Source: Acidobacteriota bacterium
GTDB lineage: Bacteria > Acidobacteriota > Vicinamibacteria > Vicinamibacterales > UBA8438
NCBI GenBank assembly: GCA_005778315.1
Contig: SXOW01000352.1
Location: 1-6,200 of the forward strand
DNA length: 6,200 nt
Reading direction: 5' to 3'
Part shown: in pieces, positions 1-5,534 of the stretch
Position numbering within the stretch: the stretch's first letter is position 1
How the letters are laid out: each line of letters begins with the position of its first letter
The notes under the pieces: generated by a model
What the model saw: the letters and a program-made list of their open reading frames with translations, nothing else
Database searches by the model: none
What the model was told of the DNA's origin: nothing
Translations under genes and position numbers: made by a program

Positions 1-675
1 GAAGTCGGCTGGTGGACCCGCGGGACCCTCGATCGGTTTCTGGTCCGGAACCAGCTGGATCAGGTAGCCTGAGACGAACCGGGCCGCCAGACCGAGTCGC
101 CGCAGCGTCTGCGTCAGCAGCCAGGCGCTGTCGCGGCAGGACCCGCTGCGGAGCCCCAGCGTCTGTTCGCTCGTCTGAACCCCCGGCTCCATGCGGATGA
201 CGTAGGCGACGAGTTTGGCCACCCGCTGATTGAGGTCCACGAGAAAGTCGACGGTGCGGCGAGGCGTCAGATCGATGGTGTCGAGGAACTTACGGAGCCG
301 TCGACCTTTGGGACCCTTCTTCAAGTAGGGCCGCAAGTCCTTCGCGAGCCACTTGTCGTAGCTGAACGGGAACTCCTCGGCTGACGGCTCCAGGAAGAAG
401 TCGAACGGGTTAATCACGGTCAATTCGGCGACCAGGTCGACCTCGACGCGCAGGCGTCGCGTGCGCTCCGGAAACACGACCCGGGCCAGGTAGTTGCCAT
501 GCGGGTCCTGCTGCCAGTTCAGGAAATGCGTCGACGGATCGACCCGAAGGGCGTAGCTCACCACCGGCGTCCGGCATTGCGGTGCCGGCCTGAGTCGGAT
601 GATGTGCGGCGACAGCGTGACGAGTCTGTCGTACGTGTAGCTCGTCTGGTGGTTGAGGGCGACCTTAATGGCCAT
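1..675 (-). CDS. Transglutaminase-like cysteine protease-family protein, N-terminal part (cut by window edge)
   Basis: The frame is open from an ATG at 675-673 to the left edge, giving 225 residues and no stop, so the 3' part of the gene lies outside. The N-terminus (MAIKVALNHQTSYTYDR, then IIRLRPAP and NWQQDPHGNYLARVVFPE) is typical of the bacterial transglutaminase N-terminal beta domain. The stretch ELTVINPFDFFLEPSAEEFP is characteristic of the long (about 1100-residue) members that carry a DUF2126 C-terminal region. The transglutaminase core starts near residue 140. The catalytic cysteine is Cys180 in GSCRDSAWLL, followed by GLAARFVSGYLIQL; the catalytic His and Asp should lie beyond the edge. 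No signal peptide is visible, so a cytoplasmic location is inferred. In many genomes such genes sit beside ATP-grasp and alpha-E genes, but none is in this window. The exact substrate is unknown. There is no clear Shine-Dalgarno before the ATG, but the family match starts at this Met. Family assignment is firm; the DUF2126 architecture is inferred from the N-terminal half only. Confidence 0.9.
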   Translation of the reverse strand, partial: MAIKVALNHQTSYTYDRLVTLSPHIIRLRPAPQCRTPVVSYALRVDPSTHFLNWQQDPHGNYLARVVFPERTRRLRVEVDLVAELTVINPFDFFLEPSAEEFPFSYDKWLAKDLRPYLKKGPKGRRLRKFLDTIDLTPRRTVDFLVDLNQRVAKLVAYVIRMEPGVQTSEQTLGLRSGSCRDSAWLLTQTLRRLGLAARFVSGYLIQLVPDQKPIEGPAGPPADF

Positions 676-808
676 ACGGAATCGCTGAGTTTACAGTGTT
701 TCGGATCTGTTTTCTTGCCCCCGCCGCAGGCCGACTAGGCTGGCCGGCTTGGTGCGCGACTGGCGCAGACGGAGCGACCTGTGTACCGTGAACATGAGGA
801 GGAAGACG
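676..808. other. Divergent intergenic region between transglutaminase-like gene and pfk
   Basis: This 133-base gap must hold the promoters for both flanking genes, because they are transcribed away from each other. I could not identify a convincing sigma70-type pair on either strand: on the plus strand TTGCCC (about 715) with TAGGCT (737) is weak, and on the minus strand only an isolated TGTAAA-like element about 20 bases from the start stands out. No clear operator palindrome was seen. Confidence 0.5.
797..802 (+). promoter_or_regulatory. Shine-Dalgarno site that sets the pfk start
   Basis: A perfect AGGAGG lies six bases before ATG 809. It argues for that ATG over the in-frame ATG at 794, which directly precedes this site, and over the TTG at 749. 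The residues before Met 809 (MRRKT) are also not expected in phosphofructokinases, whose first beta strand (RIGILTSGGD) starts soon after. Confidence 0.85.
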
Positions 809-2014
809 ATGGGGACCGGCAAGGCACGAATAGGCATTCTGACGTCGGGCGGCGATTGTCCAGGGCTGAACGCCGTCATTCGTGGCGCGGTCAAGTCGGC
901 GGTGAGACTGGAGGCCGACATCGTCGGGTTCCGTCGGGGCTTTGAGGGGTTGGTCGATCCGGTCACCTACGTGGCGCTCGACACCACGAACACCTCGGGC
1001 ATCATCAACCGGGGCGGCACCATTCTCGGGTCGACCAACCAGGGACGGTTTGTCGCCCGGAGTGGCGTCGATGACCGGTTGGAACTCGACCCGCAGCTGT
1101 TGAGCGACGTCCAGCGGACGTTGGACCAGCTGGGCATCATGGGGTTGATCTGTATCGGTGGGGATGGTTCGCTCTCCGTCGCCCAGCAGTTCCACGAGCG
1201 CGGTATTCCGGTCGTGGGTGTCCCGAAGACGATCGACAACGACCTGTCGGCGACCGCGTTCAGTTTCGGGTTTGACAGCGCCGTCGCATGTGCCACCGAC
1301 GCGATGGACCGGCTGCACACGACGGCTGAAAGCCACGAGCGCATCATGGTGCTCGAGGTCATGGGGCGCCACACCGGCTGGATCGCGCTCCAGGCGGGCA
1401 TCGCCGGGGCGGCCTCGGTGATTCTGATCCCGGAGATCCCATGGACCTGGGAGCACGTCTGCCAGAAGATTCTGGAGCGTGACAACGCCGGCAAGCGGTT
1501 CTCGCTCATTGTGGTCGCGGAGGGAGCGGAGCTGCCGGGAGGCGGCCTGGTGACCAACGCCGCCGGGAGCGGCGGCGGCCAGGTGCGTCTCGGCGGCATC
1601 GGCCACGTGGTGGCCCGGCAGCTCCATGAGCGACTGAAACGCGAGACCCGAGTCGTCGTGCTCGGCCATCTGCAGCGCGGTGGTCCGCCGACCAATTTCG
1701 ACCGCGCGCTCGCCACCCAGTTTGGCGCGCACGCGGTGCGGATGGTGCTCCAGCGTCAGTTTGGGCAGATGGTGGCCTACGACCCGCCAGACGTGAAAAG
1801 CGTCCCGATTCTCGACGCCGTCCACCAGATCTCGCGCGTGTCGCCCAACAGCTCGGCTGTGGTGGCGGCCCGGACCCTGGGCGTCAGCTTTGGCGAATTT
1901 CCTCCGGGCCAGTCGCCCCTGCTCCGGTCGCTGGTGTTGGAGGTGTCACAGCGCCGGGTGGAGCCCGTTGCGGCCCACGAGCCGAGCCACGCCGACGCTG
2001 AGGCGGCGACCTAG
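809..2014 (+). CDS. pfkA: 6-phosphofructokinase (mixed ATP/PPi clade)
   Basis: The product phosphorylates fructose 6-phosphate to fructose 1,6-bisphosphate in glycolysis, in the cytoplasm. It has 401 residues from ATG 809. Visible motifs in order are: the nucleotide-binding strand and loop ILTSGGDCPGLNAV (residues 10-23), GGTILGSTNQGRF, the phosphoryl-donor loop IGGDGS (116-121), the catalytic loop PKTIDND (139-145, with Asp143 as the base equivalent to E. coli Asp127), the substrate loop MGRHTGW (185-191), and the C-terminal VLGHLQRGGPPTNFDR fructose-phosphate binding segment. Position 104 (E. coli numbering) is Gly120 here, the ATP-type residue, while position 124 is Lys140, which is common in PPi-dependent enzymes. 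This Gly/Lys pair is known from actinobacterial ATP-dependent members of the mixed clade, so ATP use is the more likely inference. It is longer than E. coli PfkA (320 residues) and has a low-complexity Ala/Glu/His-rich tail after about residue 385. The gene converges on the MBL gene, sharing the CTAG stop. The symbol is by family; a pfp-type name would apply if it uses PPi. Confidence 0.95.
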   Translation: MGTGKARIGILTSGGDCPGLNAVIRGAVKSAVRLEADIVGFRRGFEGLVDPVTYVALDTTNTSGIINRGGTILGSTNQGRFVARSGVDDRLELDPQLLSDVQRTLDQLGIMGLICIGGDGSLSVAQQFHERGIPVVGVPKTIDNDLSATAFSFGFDSAVACATDAMDRLHTTAESHERIMVLEVMGRHTGWIALQAGIAGAASVILIPEIPWTWEHVCQKILERDNAGKRFSLIVVAEGAELPGGGLVTNAAGSGGGQVRLGGIGHVVARQLHERLKRETRVVVLGHLQRGGPPTNFDRALATQFGAHAVRMVLQRQFGQMVAYDPPDVKSVPILDAVHQISRVSPNSSAVVAARTLGVSFGEFPPGQSPLLRSLVLEVSQRRVEPVAAHEPSHADAEAAT

Positions 2015-2892
2015 CGGTCGAGTTCCTCGTAGATCTTGGTCGCGTTGTCTTCCGCGCTGGTCAGGGTGCCTCGGCTCATCGCGTAGTTCGCGTACTTCGC
2101 GGGGAGATTCAACGACGCGGCGGCCTGCGCGGCCGTCTTGCCTTCGGCCTTGCCACGCTGCACCGCGGCCAGGAAGTCGCGGTTGAATTCTCCGAACTCG
2201 CGGAAGTCCGCCCAGGTCATCACCGGACTATGCCCGGGAATCACGGTGTCGACCCCAGGGATGCGGTCGGCCGCCGCCAGCAGCGTGGTGGGGTAGCTGA
2301 CACCGCTGCCCCCGTTGTTGACATCGATGTAGGGCACACCCTTCCAGGCGAACATGTCGCCCGCATGCGCGACCCCAAGGGCTGGGAACACGACGATGGT
2401 GTCGCCGTTGGTGTGGGCCGGCCCGAAGTGGTAGAGGTCGATCCGGTCGTCCCCGTCCAGCAATGACAGCCGGTCCGTGTAGGTGCGGCTCGGCAAGAAC
2501 TGCTTGCCGTTCGTGGACTGGAACGCCGGCATCCGTTCCATGTTGGTCTTGGTGTTCGCGTGGGCCACGAACTCGATTGGCAGCTGGAAGTCGATGTTGC
2601 TGCCGACATGATCGCCGTGCGTGTGGGTGTTGATGATCATCGTCACCTTCTTGTCGGTGACGGTCCTGATTTTGTCGAGGATGGCGCTGCCCCATTCGGG
2701 GTTCTTGGTGTCTACGACCACCACGCCGCCGTCGGTGACAAAGGCCGCGGTGTTGCCGCCGCCACCGGTGATCACATACAGGTTGTCCTTCACGTGTTCG
2801 ATTTCCGCCACGTTGCCTTGCGCCGTCGGGCGGCTGATGGTGGCGACGAGACCGAGTGCGACCAGGGTGCCAAGAATGGTAAGTCGTTTCAT
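2011..2892 (-). CDS. Exported metallo-beta-lactamase-fold metallo-hydrolase
   Basis: A 293-residue MBL-fold protein with a complete dinuclear metal site: His90, His92, Asp94 and His95 in INTHTHGDHVGSN, His160 in GPAHTNGD, Asp179 in AHAGDMF, and His221 in VIPGHSP. A bridging Asp at the 179 position is the glyoxalase II/lactonase-like arrangement and not the Cys or Ser of true class B beta-lactamases, so antibiotic hydrolysis should not be assumed. The N-terminus MKRLTILGTLVALGLVATIS followed by RPTAQG is a Sec signal peptide, so the enzyme is probably periplasmic. The start at 2892 was chosen over the in-frame codon at 2925 because it gives a clean signal peptide, has a GAGA element eight bases upstream (2901-2904), and because the extra 11 codons would lie in a terminator hairpin and its U tract. 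The C-terminal helix-rich part (residues 225-293, with AQAAASLNLPAKY) resembles helical tails of related exported MBL proteins. The gene stands alone after a terminator and ends convergently into pfk. The substrate is unknown. Confidence 0.92.
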   Translation of the reverse strand: MKRLTILGTLVALGLVATISRPTAQGNVAEIEHVKDNLYVITGGGGNTAAFVTDGGVVVVDTKNPEWGSAILDKIRTVTDKKVTMIINTHTHGDHVGSNIDFQLPIEFVAHANTKTNMERMPAFQSTNGKQFLPSRTYTDRLSLLDGDDRIDLYHFGPAHTNGDTIVVFPALGVAHAGDMFAWKGVPYIDVNNGGSGVSYPTTLLAAADRIPGVDTVIPGHSPVMTWADFREFGEFNRDFLAAVQRGKAEGKTAAQAAASLNLPAKYANYAMSRGTLTSAEDNATKIYEELDR

Positions 2893-2912
2893 GTCAGTTC
2901 TCTCGTGAGTAG

Positions 2913-2946
2913 AAAAAAGCGGCATATGCCCATGTGAGACGCCGCT
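2913..2946 (-). terminator. Intrinsic terminator upstream of the MBL gene
   Basis: Read on the minus strand, AGCGGCGT (2946-2939) pairs with ATGCCGCT (2925-2918) as eight base pairs including one G-U wobble, around a 13-base loop. The 3' arm runs directly into six T residues (2918-2913). This is a standard Rho-independent terminator for transcription coming leftward from the lipoprotein/Tat-remnant unit. It lies only 20 bases before the MBL start codon, so it could instead, or in addition, act as a leader attenuator. Confidence 0.75.
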
Positions 2947-2996
2947 CGTGCGTGTTCCGTGTACCGGGGTCGTCGTGCCTGCCCGCGGGACCTCGT

Positions 2997-3011
2997 CAGG
3001 CTGTCAGCCTG
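2997..3011. repeat. 15-base inverted repeat after the Tat-gene remnant
   Basis: CAGGCTG and CAGCCTG are perfect inverted copies around a single central base. As a hairpin this gives a six-pair stem with a three-base loop. It lies about 12 bases beyond the last residues that still look like the enolase-superfamily C-terminus. It has no T tract, so it is not a canonical terminator; it may be chance or a small mRNA 3'-end hairpin. Confidence 0.4.
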
Positions 3012-3023
3012 TGTTCCAAAGAC

Positions 3024-3532
3024 CAACTCCTCCGTGAGCGTGGTGCCAAATCCCGCTCCGGTCGGGGCGATGACCTCCCCGTTCTCAACCGTGCAGGACA
3101 TGGCATCGAGAATCGTCGATCCGGCCGGGAAACTCTCGGCCATCGTGCAACTCGGCGATGTGAGCGCGATGGGGCATCCCCACGAGCTGCCGACGTCGCC
3201 CCCCGTCTGATAGATCGGAATCCTGTTTCTCGTGGGGGTCGTCCGTCCGCCCGGGTCCATCTGACTCAGTAGTTCGTGCACCGGTTGCCGTTCGGTCTTG
3301 ATGATCGCAATGATGGCTGACGGCAGCTGTTCGAACGGCCCCCCGAAACGCCAACGCCGAGGGTCGTCGTCGCCGGAGAAGGTCGGGGGTAGATCGGATA
3401 GGCGTCGACAGCGCGCACCCGAACCGCCGGGGCCTGGGTCCCCAGCAGGGTCCGCGGCGTGCCGATGGTCGCAGCCAGTGCGGCGAATCCGCCCGTCTGG
3501 CGGAGAAAGCGCCGGCGGCTGGGTCGTATCAC
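3024..3532 (-). pseudogene. Remnant of a Tat-exported enolase-superfamily (mandelate racemase-like) gene
   Basis: A GTG at 3532-3530, six bases after a GGAG, opens a frame starting with a twin-arginine signal: PSRRRFLRQTGGFAALAAT. It continues into VRVRAVDAYPIYP, which resembles the first strand of the enolase-superfamily capping domain. The frame dies at a TGA near 3266. Adding one G to the six-G run (3339-3344 on the plus strand these are C) joins it to a second frame reading SGGPFEQLPSAIIAIIKTE and later GGDVGSSWGCPIALTSPSC, then ENGEVIAPTGAGFGTTLTEE. This last part resembles the C-terminus of mandelate racemase/dehydratase-like proteins (a His/Gly loop, an ATPNC-like strand, and a DGPGLG-like segment). 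Even when joined, only about 170 residues remain against roughly 380 normally, and the central TIM barrel with its metal ligands and Lys/His catalytic residues is missing, so a large internal deletion is inferred. After about 3024 the frame runs without family features to a TGA at 2891-2889. A short functional Tat protein of another family is the alternative. Family identity is by eye only. Confidence 0.58.
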
Positions 3533-3945
3533 TCCCAACTCCAGCGGCGGTCGGCTTCGATCCAGAACGCCCAGCACTCTTGCGCCAGGCCTCGGTCCAG
3601 GAATGGTTTCGGCAACGCGGTCATGTTGCCGAGATACTGGGCGACCTCACCGTCTTTCTTCCACTCGGACAGAATGCGGCCCGTGAAGGGCATCTCGTCG
3701 TCAAATTCCACTGGTTCGACGAGGGACGTCTCGATCCGGACGACCCAGGCGGCCGTGCCGCCCTCACCGTCGGGACCGGAAAAGCTGAGTTCGTTACCCT
3801 CCTGGCTGAAATCGTCGACGAAATCGCTCGTCGCGATCTGCTCCGCGAATGAGGCCCGCAGGCTGTCTTCGTCAGCTTGCGGCTGCGCACACCCGAGCGC
3901 GGCGGCGCCGACCAGCGACGCGATTCCAAGCCATCGGCTCATCAT
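3529..3945 (-). CDS. Small hypothetical lipoprotein
   Basis: I do not recognise the family. The 138-residue product begins MMSRWLGIASLVGAAALGCA: a short charged start, a hydrophobic stretch and a lipobox-like ALGC, so Cys19 should be lipidated and the protein anchored to a membrane facing the periplasm. The mature part is acidic (DEDSLRASFAEQI, DDFSQEGNELSF), has a likely beta segment around GGTAAWVVRIETSLVEP, and ends in an aromatic-rich tail (ECWAFWIEADRRWSWE). One Cys (in ECWAFW) besides the lipid Cys is seen. The start at 3945 is supported by GGAGG nine bases upstream (3955-3959). The stop TGA overlaps the GTG start of the downstream Tat-protein remnant as GTGA, which implies they were co-translated as an operon. 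It is divergent from the heme/cupredoxin lipoprotein 131 bases away, so shared regulation is possible. The signal peptide, ribosome site and overlap make it a real gene despite having no known domain. Confidence 0.78.
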   Translation of the reverse strand: MMSRWLGIASLVGAAALGCAQPQADEDSLRASFAEQIATSDFVDDFSQEGNELSFSGPDGEGGTAAWVVRIETSLVEPVEFDDEMPFTGRILSEWKKDGEVAQYLGNMTALPKPFLDRGLAQECWAFWIEADRRWSWE

Positions 3946-4076
3946 CGTTCCGTCCCTCCGTTCCGGCTGTTTCCCCCACGCAAGTCTACCAAGAGACCGA
4001 CGTCCGGGTGGATCAGATCGTGCAGCGTCAGTGGGTCATGACGAGTCGGAACGACCGGCGACAGGAGAGAAACGTC
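3946..4076. other. Divergent intergenic region between the two lipoprotein genes
   Basis: This 131-base gap carries both ribosome-binding sites: GGAGG on the minus strand (3955-3959) for the small lipoprotein and AGGAG on the plus strand (4063-4067) for the heme/cupredoxin lipoprotein. Both promoters, or a shared regulatory site, should lie between about 3960 and 4060. I did not find a convincing -35/-10 pair. Short palindromes such as GACGTC and GTCATGAC occur here but are too short to call operators. Confidence 0.5.
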
Positions 4077-5366
4077 ATGATCCAGACCTTGAGAACGGCG
4101 CGGTGGTGTCTCTACGGGGTGCTTGGGTTGACCGCGGTCGGCTGCGCCACCGAGCCCGACGAGGGGGCGTCGGCGGCGCGGCTTCGTCCCGCCGTGTCCG
4201 TCCAGGACATCATGCTGTCGGTCGTCGACCCCGCCGCTGACGCGATCTGGGAATCGGTCGCGACCATCGTGACACACGACCAGACGGTGGAGCGGCGACC
4301 GAGCACCGACGAGGAGTGGGAGACGCTGCGCCACGAAGCGGTGCGGCTGGTTGAAGCGACCAACCTGATGCTGATGGAAGGGCGGGCCGTGGCCCGGCCT
4401 GGCTTTCAGTCAGAAAACCCCGGGATTGAGTTGGAGCCGGCCGAAATTCAAGCCCTGATCGACGCGGACTCCGGGACATGGTACCGTCTCGCGGGCAACT
4501 ATTTTCAGGTGGCGAACCGGATGCTCCATGCCATCGAGGCGCGAGACGCCGATCAGTTGTTCGATGATGGCGGGCCTCTCAATGACACCTGCGAGCGCTG
4601 CCACCAGACCTACTGGTACCCGGGCGATACGTCGTTGCAGCGGATTGCGGCAGGAGAGGCCGCCCGCCGTCCTACCACCGATGCGCCGGCCGTGTTCCAG
4701 TCGGGCGGCGGACAAACAGGCACCATCCGGGGCCACGTGCAACTGGCCGGTCTGCTGCCGGGCAACCCGGTCATTCGCATGGGGGTCGACCCGCTCTGCG
4801 CCCAACTCACGGATGGGCGGCAGATCGTGCAGGAAACGGTGGTGACAGCCCGCGATGGGAGCCTGGCGAATGTCTTCGTCAGGCTCGAAGGCACGTTCCC
4901 CGATACCCCGGTGCCGGACGAGCCGGTGGTGATTGACCAGGCGGACTGCGTGTTCGTGCCCCGAGTGGTTGGCGTCCGTGCTGGCCAGCTCGTCCAGATC
5001 ATGAACAGCGACCCGCTCCTCCACAACCTCAATGCGCAGACCACGACGACGAACGACTTCAACGTTGGGCAGCCGGTGCAAGGGATGGTCTATGAGGTGC
5101 GTCTGGAGCCAGAGGCGGAGGGGGCCCTGCTTCGTATCCGGTGCGATCTGCACCGTTGGATGACCGAATACATCGGCGTTGTCACGCACCCCTATTTCGG
5201 CGTCACCGACCTCAGTGGGGCCTTCGCCTTGACTGACGTGCCGGTGGGCTCCCATACGGTTCAGGCGTGGCATGAGGAGTATGGCGTCCTGACCCAGGTC
5301 GTGACGGTCGAGGCGAACGGCGTCGCCGAGGTCGACTTCACCTACCCCGAAGCTGCCAGACCCTAG
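4077..5366 (+). CDS. Lipoprotein fusing a heme-c domain with a cupredoxin-like and a carboxypeptidase-regulatory-like domain
   Basis: The 429-residue product starts MIQTLRTARWCLYGVLGLTAVGC, a lipoprotein signal with Cys23 as lipid site. ATG 4077 is chosen because of that signal and AGGAG nine bases upstream; the frame is open further upstream but lacks these. Residues about 35-185 are helical and resemble a cytochrome c'-type bundle (VQDIMLSVVDPAADAIWESV), ending with the heme site CERCH (172-176) followed by QTYWYPGD. After a Pro/Thr/Gly linker, residues 215-370 form a cupredoxin-like domain (GTIRGHV onward). It has paired cysteines Cys241 and Cys291, and candidate copper ligands His316 (NSDPLLHNLNA), Cys356, His359 and Met362 (RCDLHRWM). 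The Met spacing is shorter than in plastocyanin, so copper binding is likely but not certain. Residues 371-429 (HPYFGVTDLSGAF, VPVGSHTVQAWHEEYG) match the beta domain that usually follows in such proteins. An envelope electron-transfer role is inferred; partners are not in the window. A single c-type heme and one copper would make it a two-centre redox protein. Confidence 0.88.
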   Translation: MIQTLRTARWCLYGVLGLTAVGCATEPDEGASAARLRPAVSVQDIMLSVVDPAADAIWESVATIVTHDQTVERRPSTDEEWETLRHEAVRLVEATNLMLMEGRAVARPGFQSENPGIELEPAEIQALIDADSGTWYRLAGNYFQVANRMLHAIEARDADQLFDDGGPLNDTCERCHQTYWYPGDTSLQRIAAGEAARRPTTDAPAVFQSGGGQTGTIRGHVQLAGLLPGNPVIRMGVDPLCAQLTDGRQIVQETVVTARDGSLANVFVRLEGTFPDTPVPDEPVVIDQADCVFVPRVVGVRAGQLVQIMNSDPLLHNLNAQTTTTNDFNVGQPVQGMVYEVRLEPEAEGALLRIRCDLHRWMTEYIGVVTHPYFGVTDLSGAFALTDVPVGSHTVQAWHEEYGVLTQVVTVEANGVAEVDFTYPEAARP

Positions 5367-5367
5367 C

Positions 5368-5380
5368 CCGGGGACCCCGG
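5368..5380. repeat. Short GC palindrome just after the heme/cupredoxin gene
   Basis: CCGGGGACCCCGG begins one base after the TAG stop and can fold as a five-pair stem with a three-base loop. There is no following T tract, so it is at best a weak 3'-end hairpin for the upstream gene and not a clear intrinsic terminator. Confidence 0.35.
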
Positions 5381-5490
5381 TGCGGAATTCTCCCGCTGGA
5401 GGTGTGGACAACTGCCCACTCTGAGCGGGGGTTGCGGTCACCGCCGGGGCACGGTCTGAACCTGATAGCATGCTGCTCCGCTGACCTAGC

Positions 5491-5509
5491 ACCCGCCCCG
5501 GTGGCGGGT
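5491..5509. repeat. Perfect seven-base-pair hairpin upstream of the MBOAT gene
   Basis: ACCCGCC (5491-5497) and GGCGGGT (5503-5509) are perfect inverted copies around the five-base loop CCGGT. It ends 25 bases before the GTG start. It has no T tract on either side. It could be a leader-mRNA structure near the ribosome-binding region, a transcription stop that needs Rho, or chance in GC-rich DNA. The remainder of the 5367-5534 gap shows no convincing promoter or gene. Confidence 0.45.
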
Positions 5510-5534
5510 CGCAGTCCAGGGTCGCGTCCAGTCT

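Noticed and set aside
665..1825. Long minus-strand open frame (386 aa) antisense to the phosphofructokinase gene
   Set aside because: It is an antisense shadow of a gene with full phosphofructokinase motifs; its product is rich in His/Arg/Gln/Asp with no recognisable domain.
2011..2892. Antibiotic-resistance class B beta-lactamase
   Set aside because: The metal set includes the bridging Asp of the glyoxalase II/lactonase-like branch, and nothing else points to beta-lactam hydrolysis.
2893..2925. Longer N-terminus for the MBL protein starting at 2925
   Set aside because: The extra codons fall in the terminator stem and T tract and would put charged residues before an otherwise clean signal peptide.
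2560..2937. Plus-strand open frame antisense to the MBL gene start
   Set aside because: It overlaps the conserved HxHxDH coding region and has no domain of its own.
3298..3852. Plus-strand open frame of 184 aa across the lipoprotein/Tat-remnant region
   Set aside because: It has no good ribosome-binding site, starts with a low-complexity Arg/Pro/Ser/Gly-rich segment, and opposes the minus-strand frames with a Tat signal and a lipobox.
3849..4076. Longer N-terminus for the heme/cupredoxin protein
   Set aside because: It would overlap the divergent lipoprotein start, lacks a ribosome-binding site, and would bury the lipoprotein signal that begins at Met 4077.
4410..5492. Minus-strand open frame (360 aa) antisense to the heme/cupredoxin gene
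   Set aside because: Composition is typical of a GC-rich antisense frame and it has no motifs, while the plus strand has a lipoprotein signal, a CxxCH and a copper-site motif.
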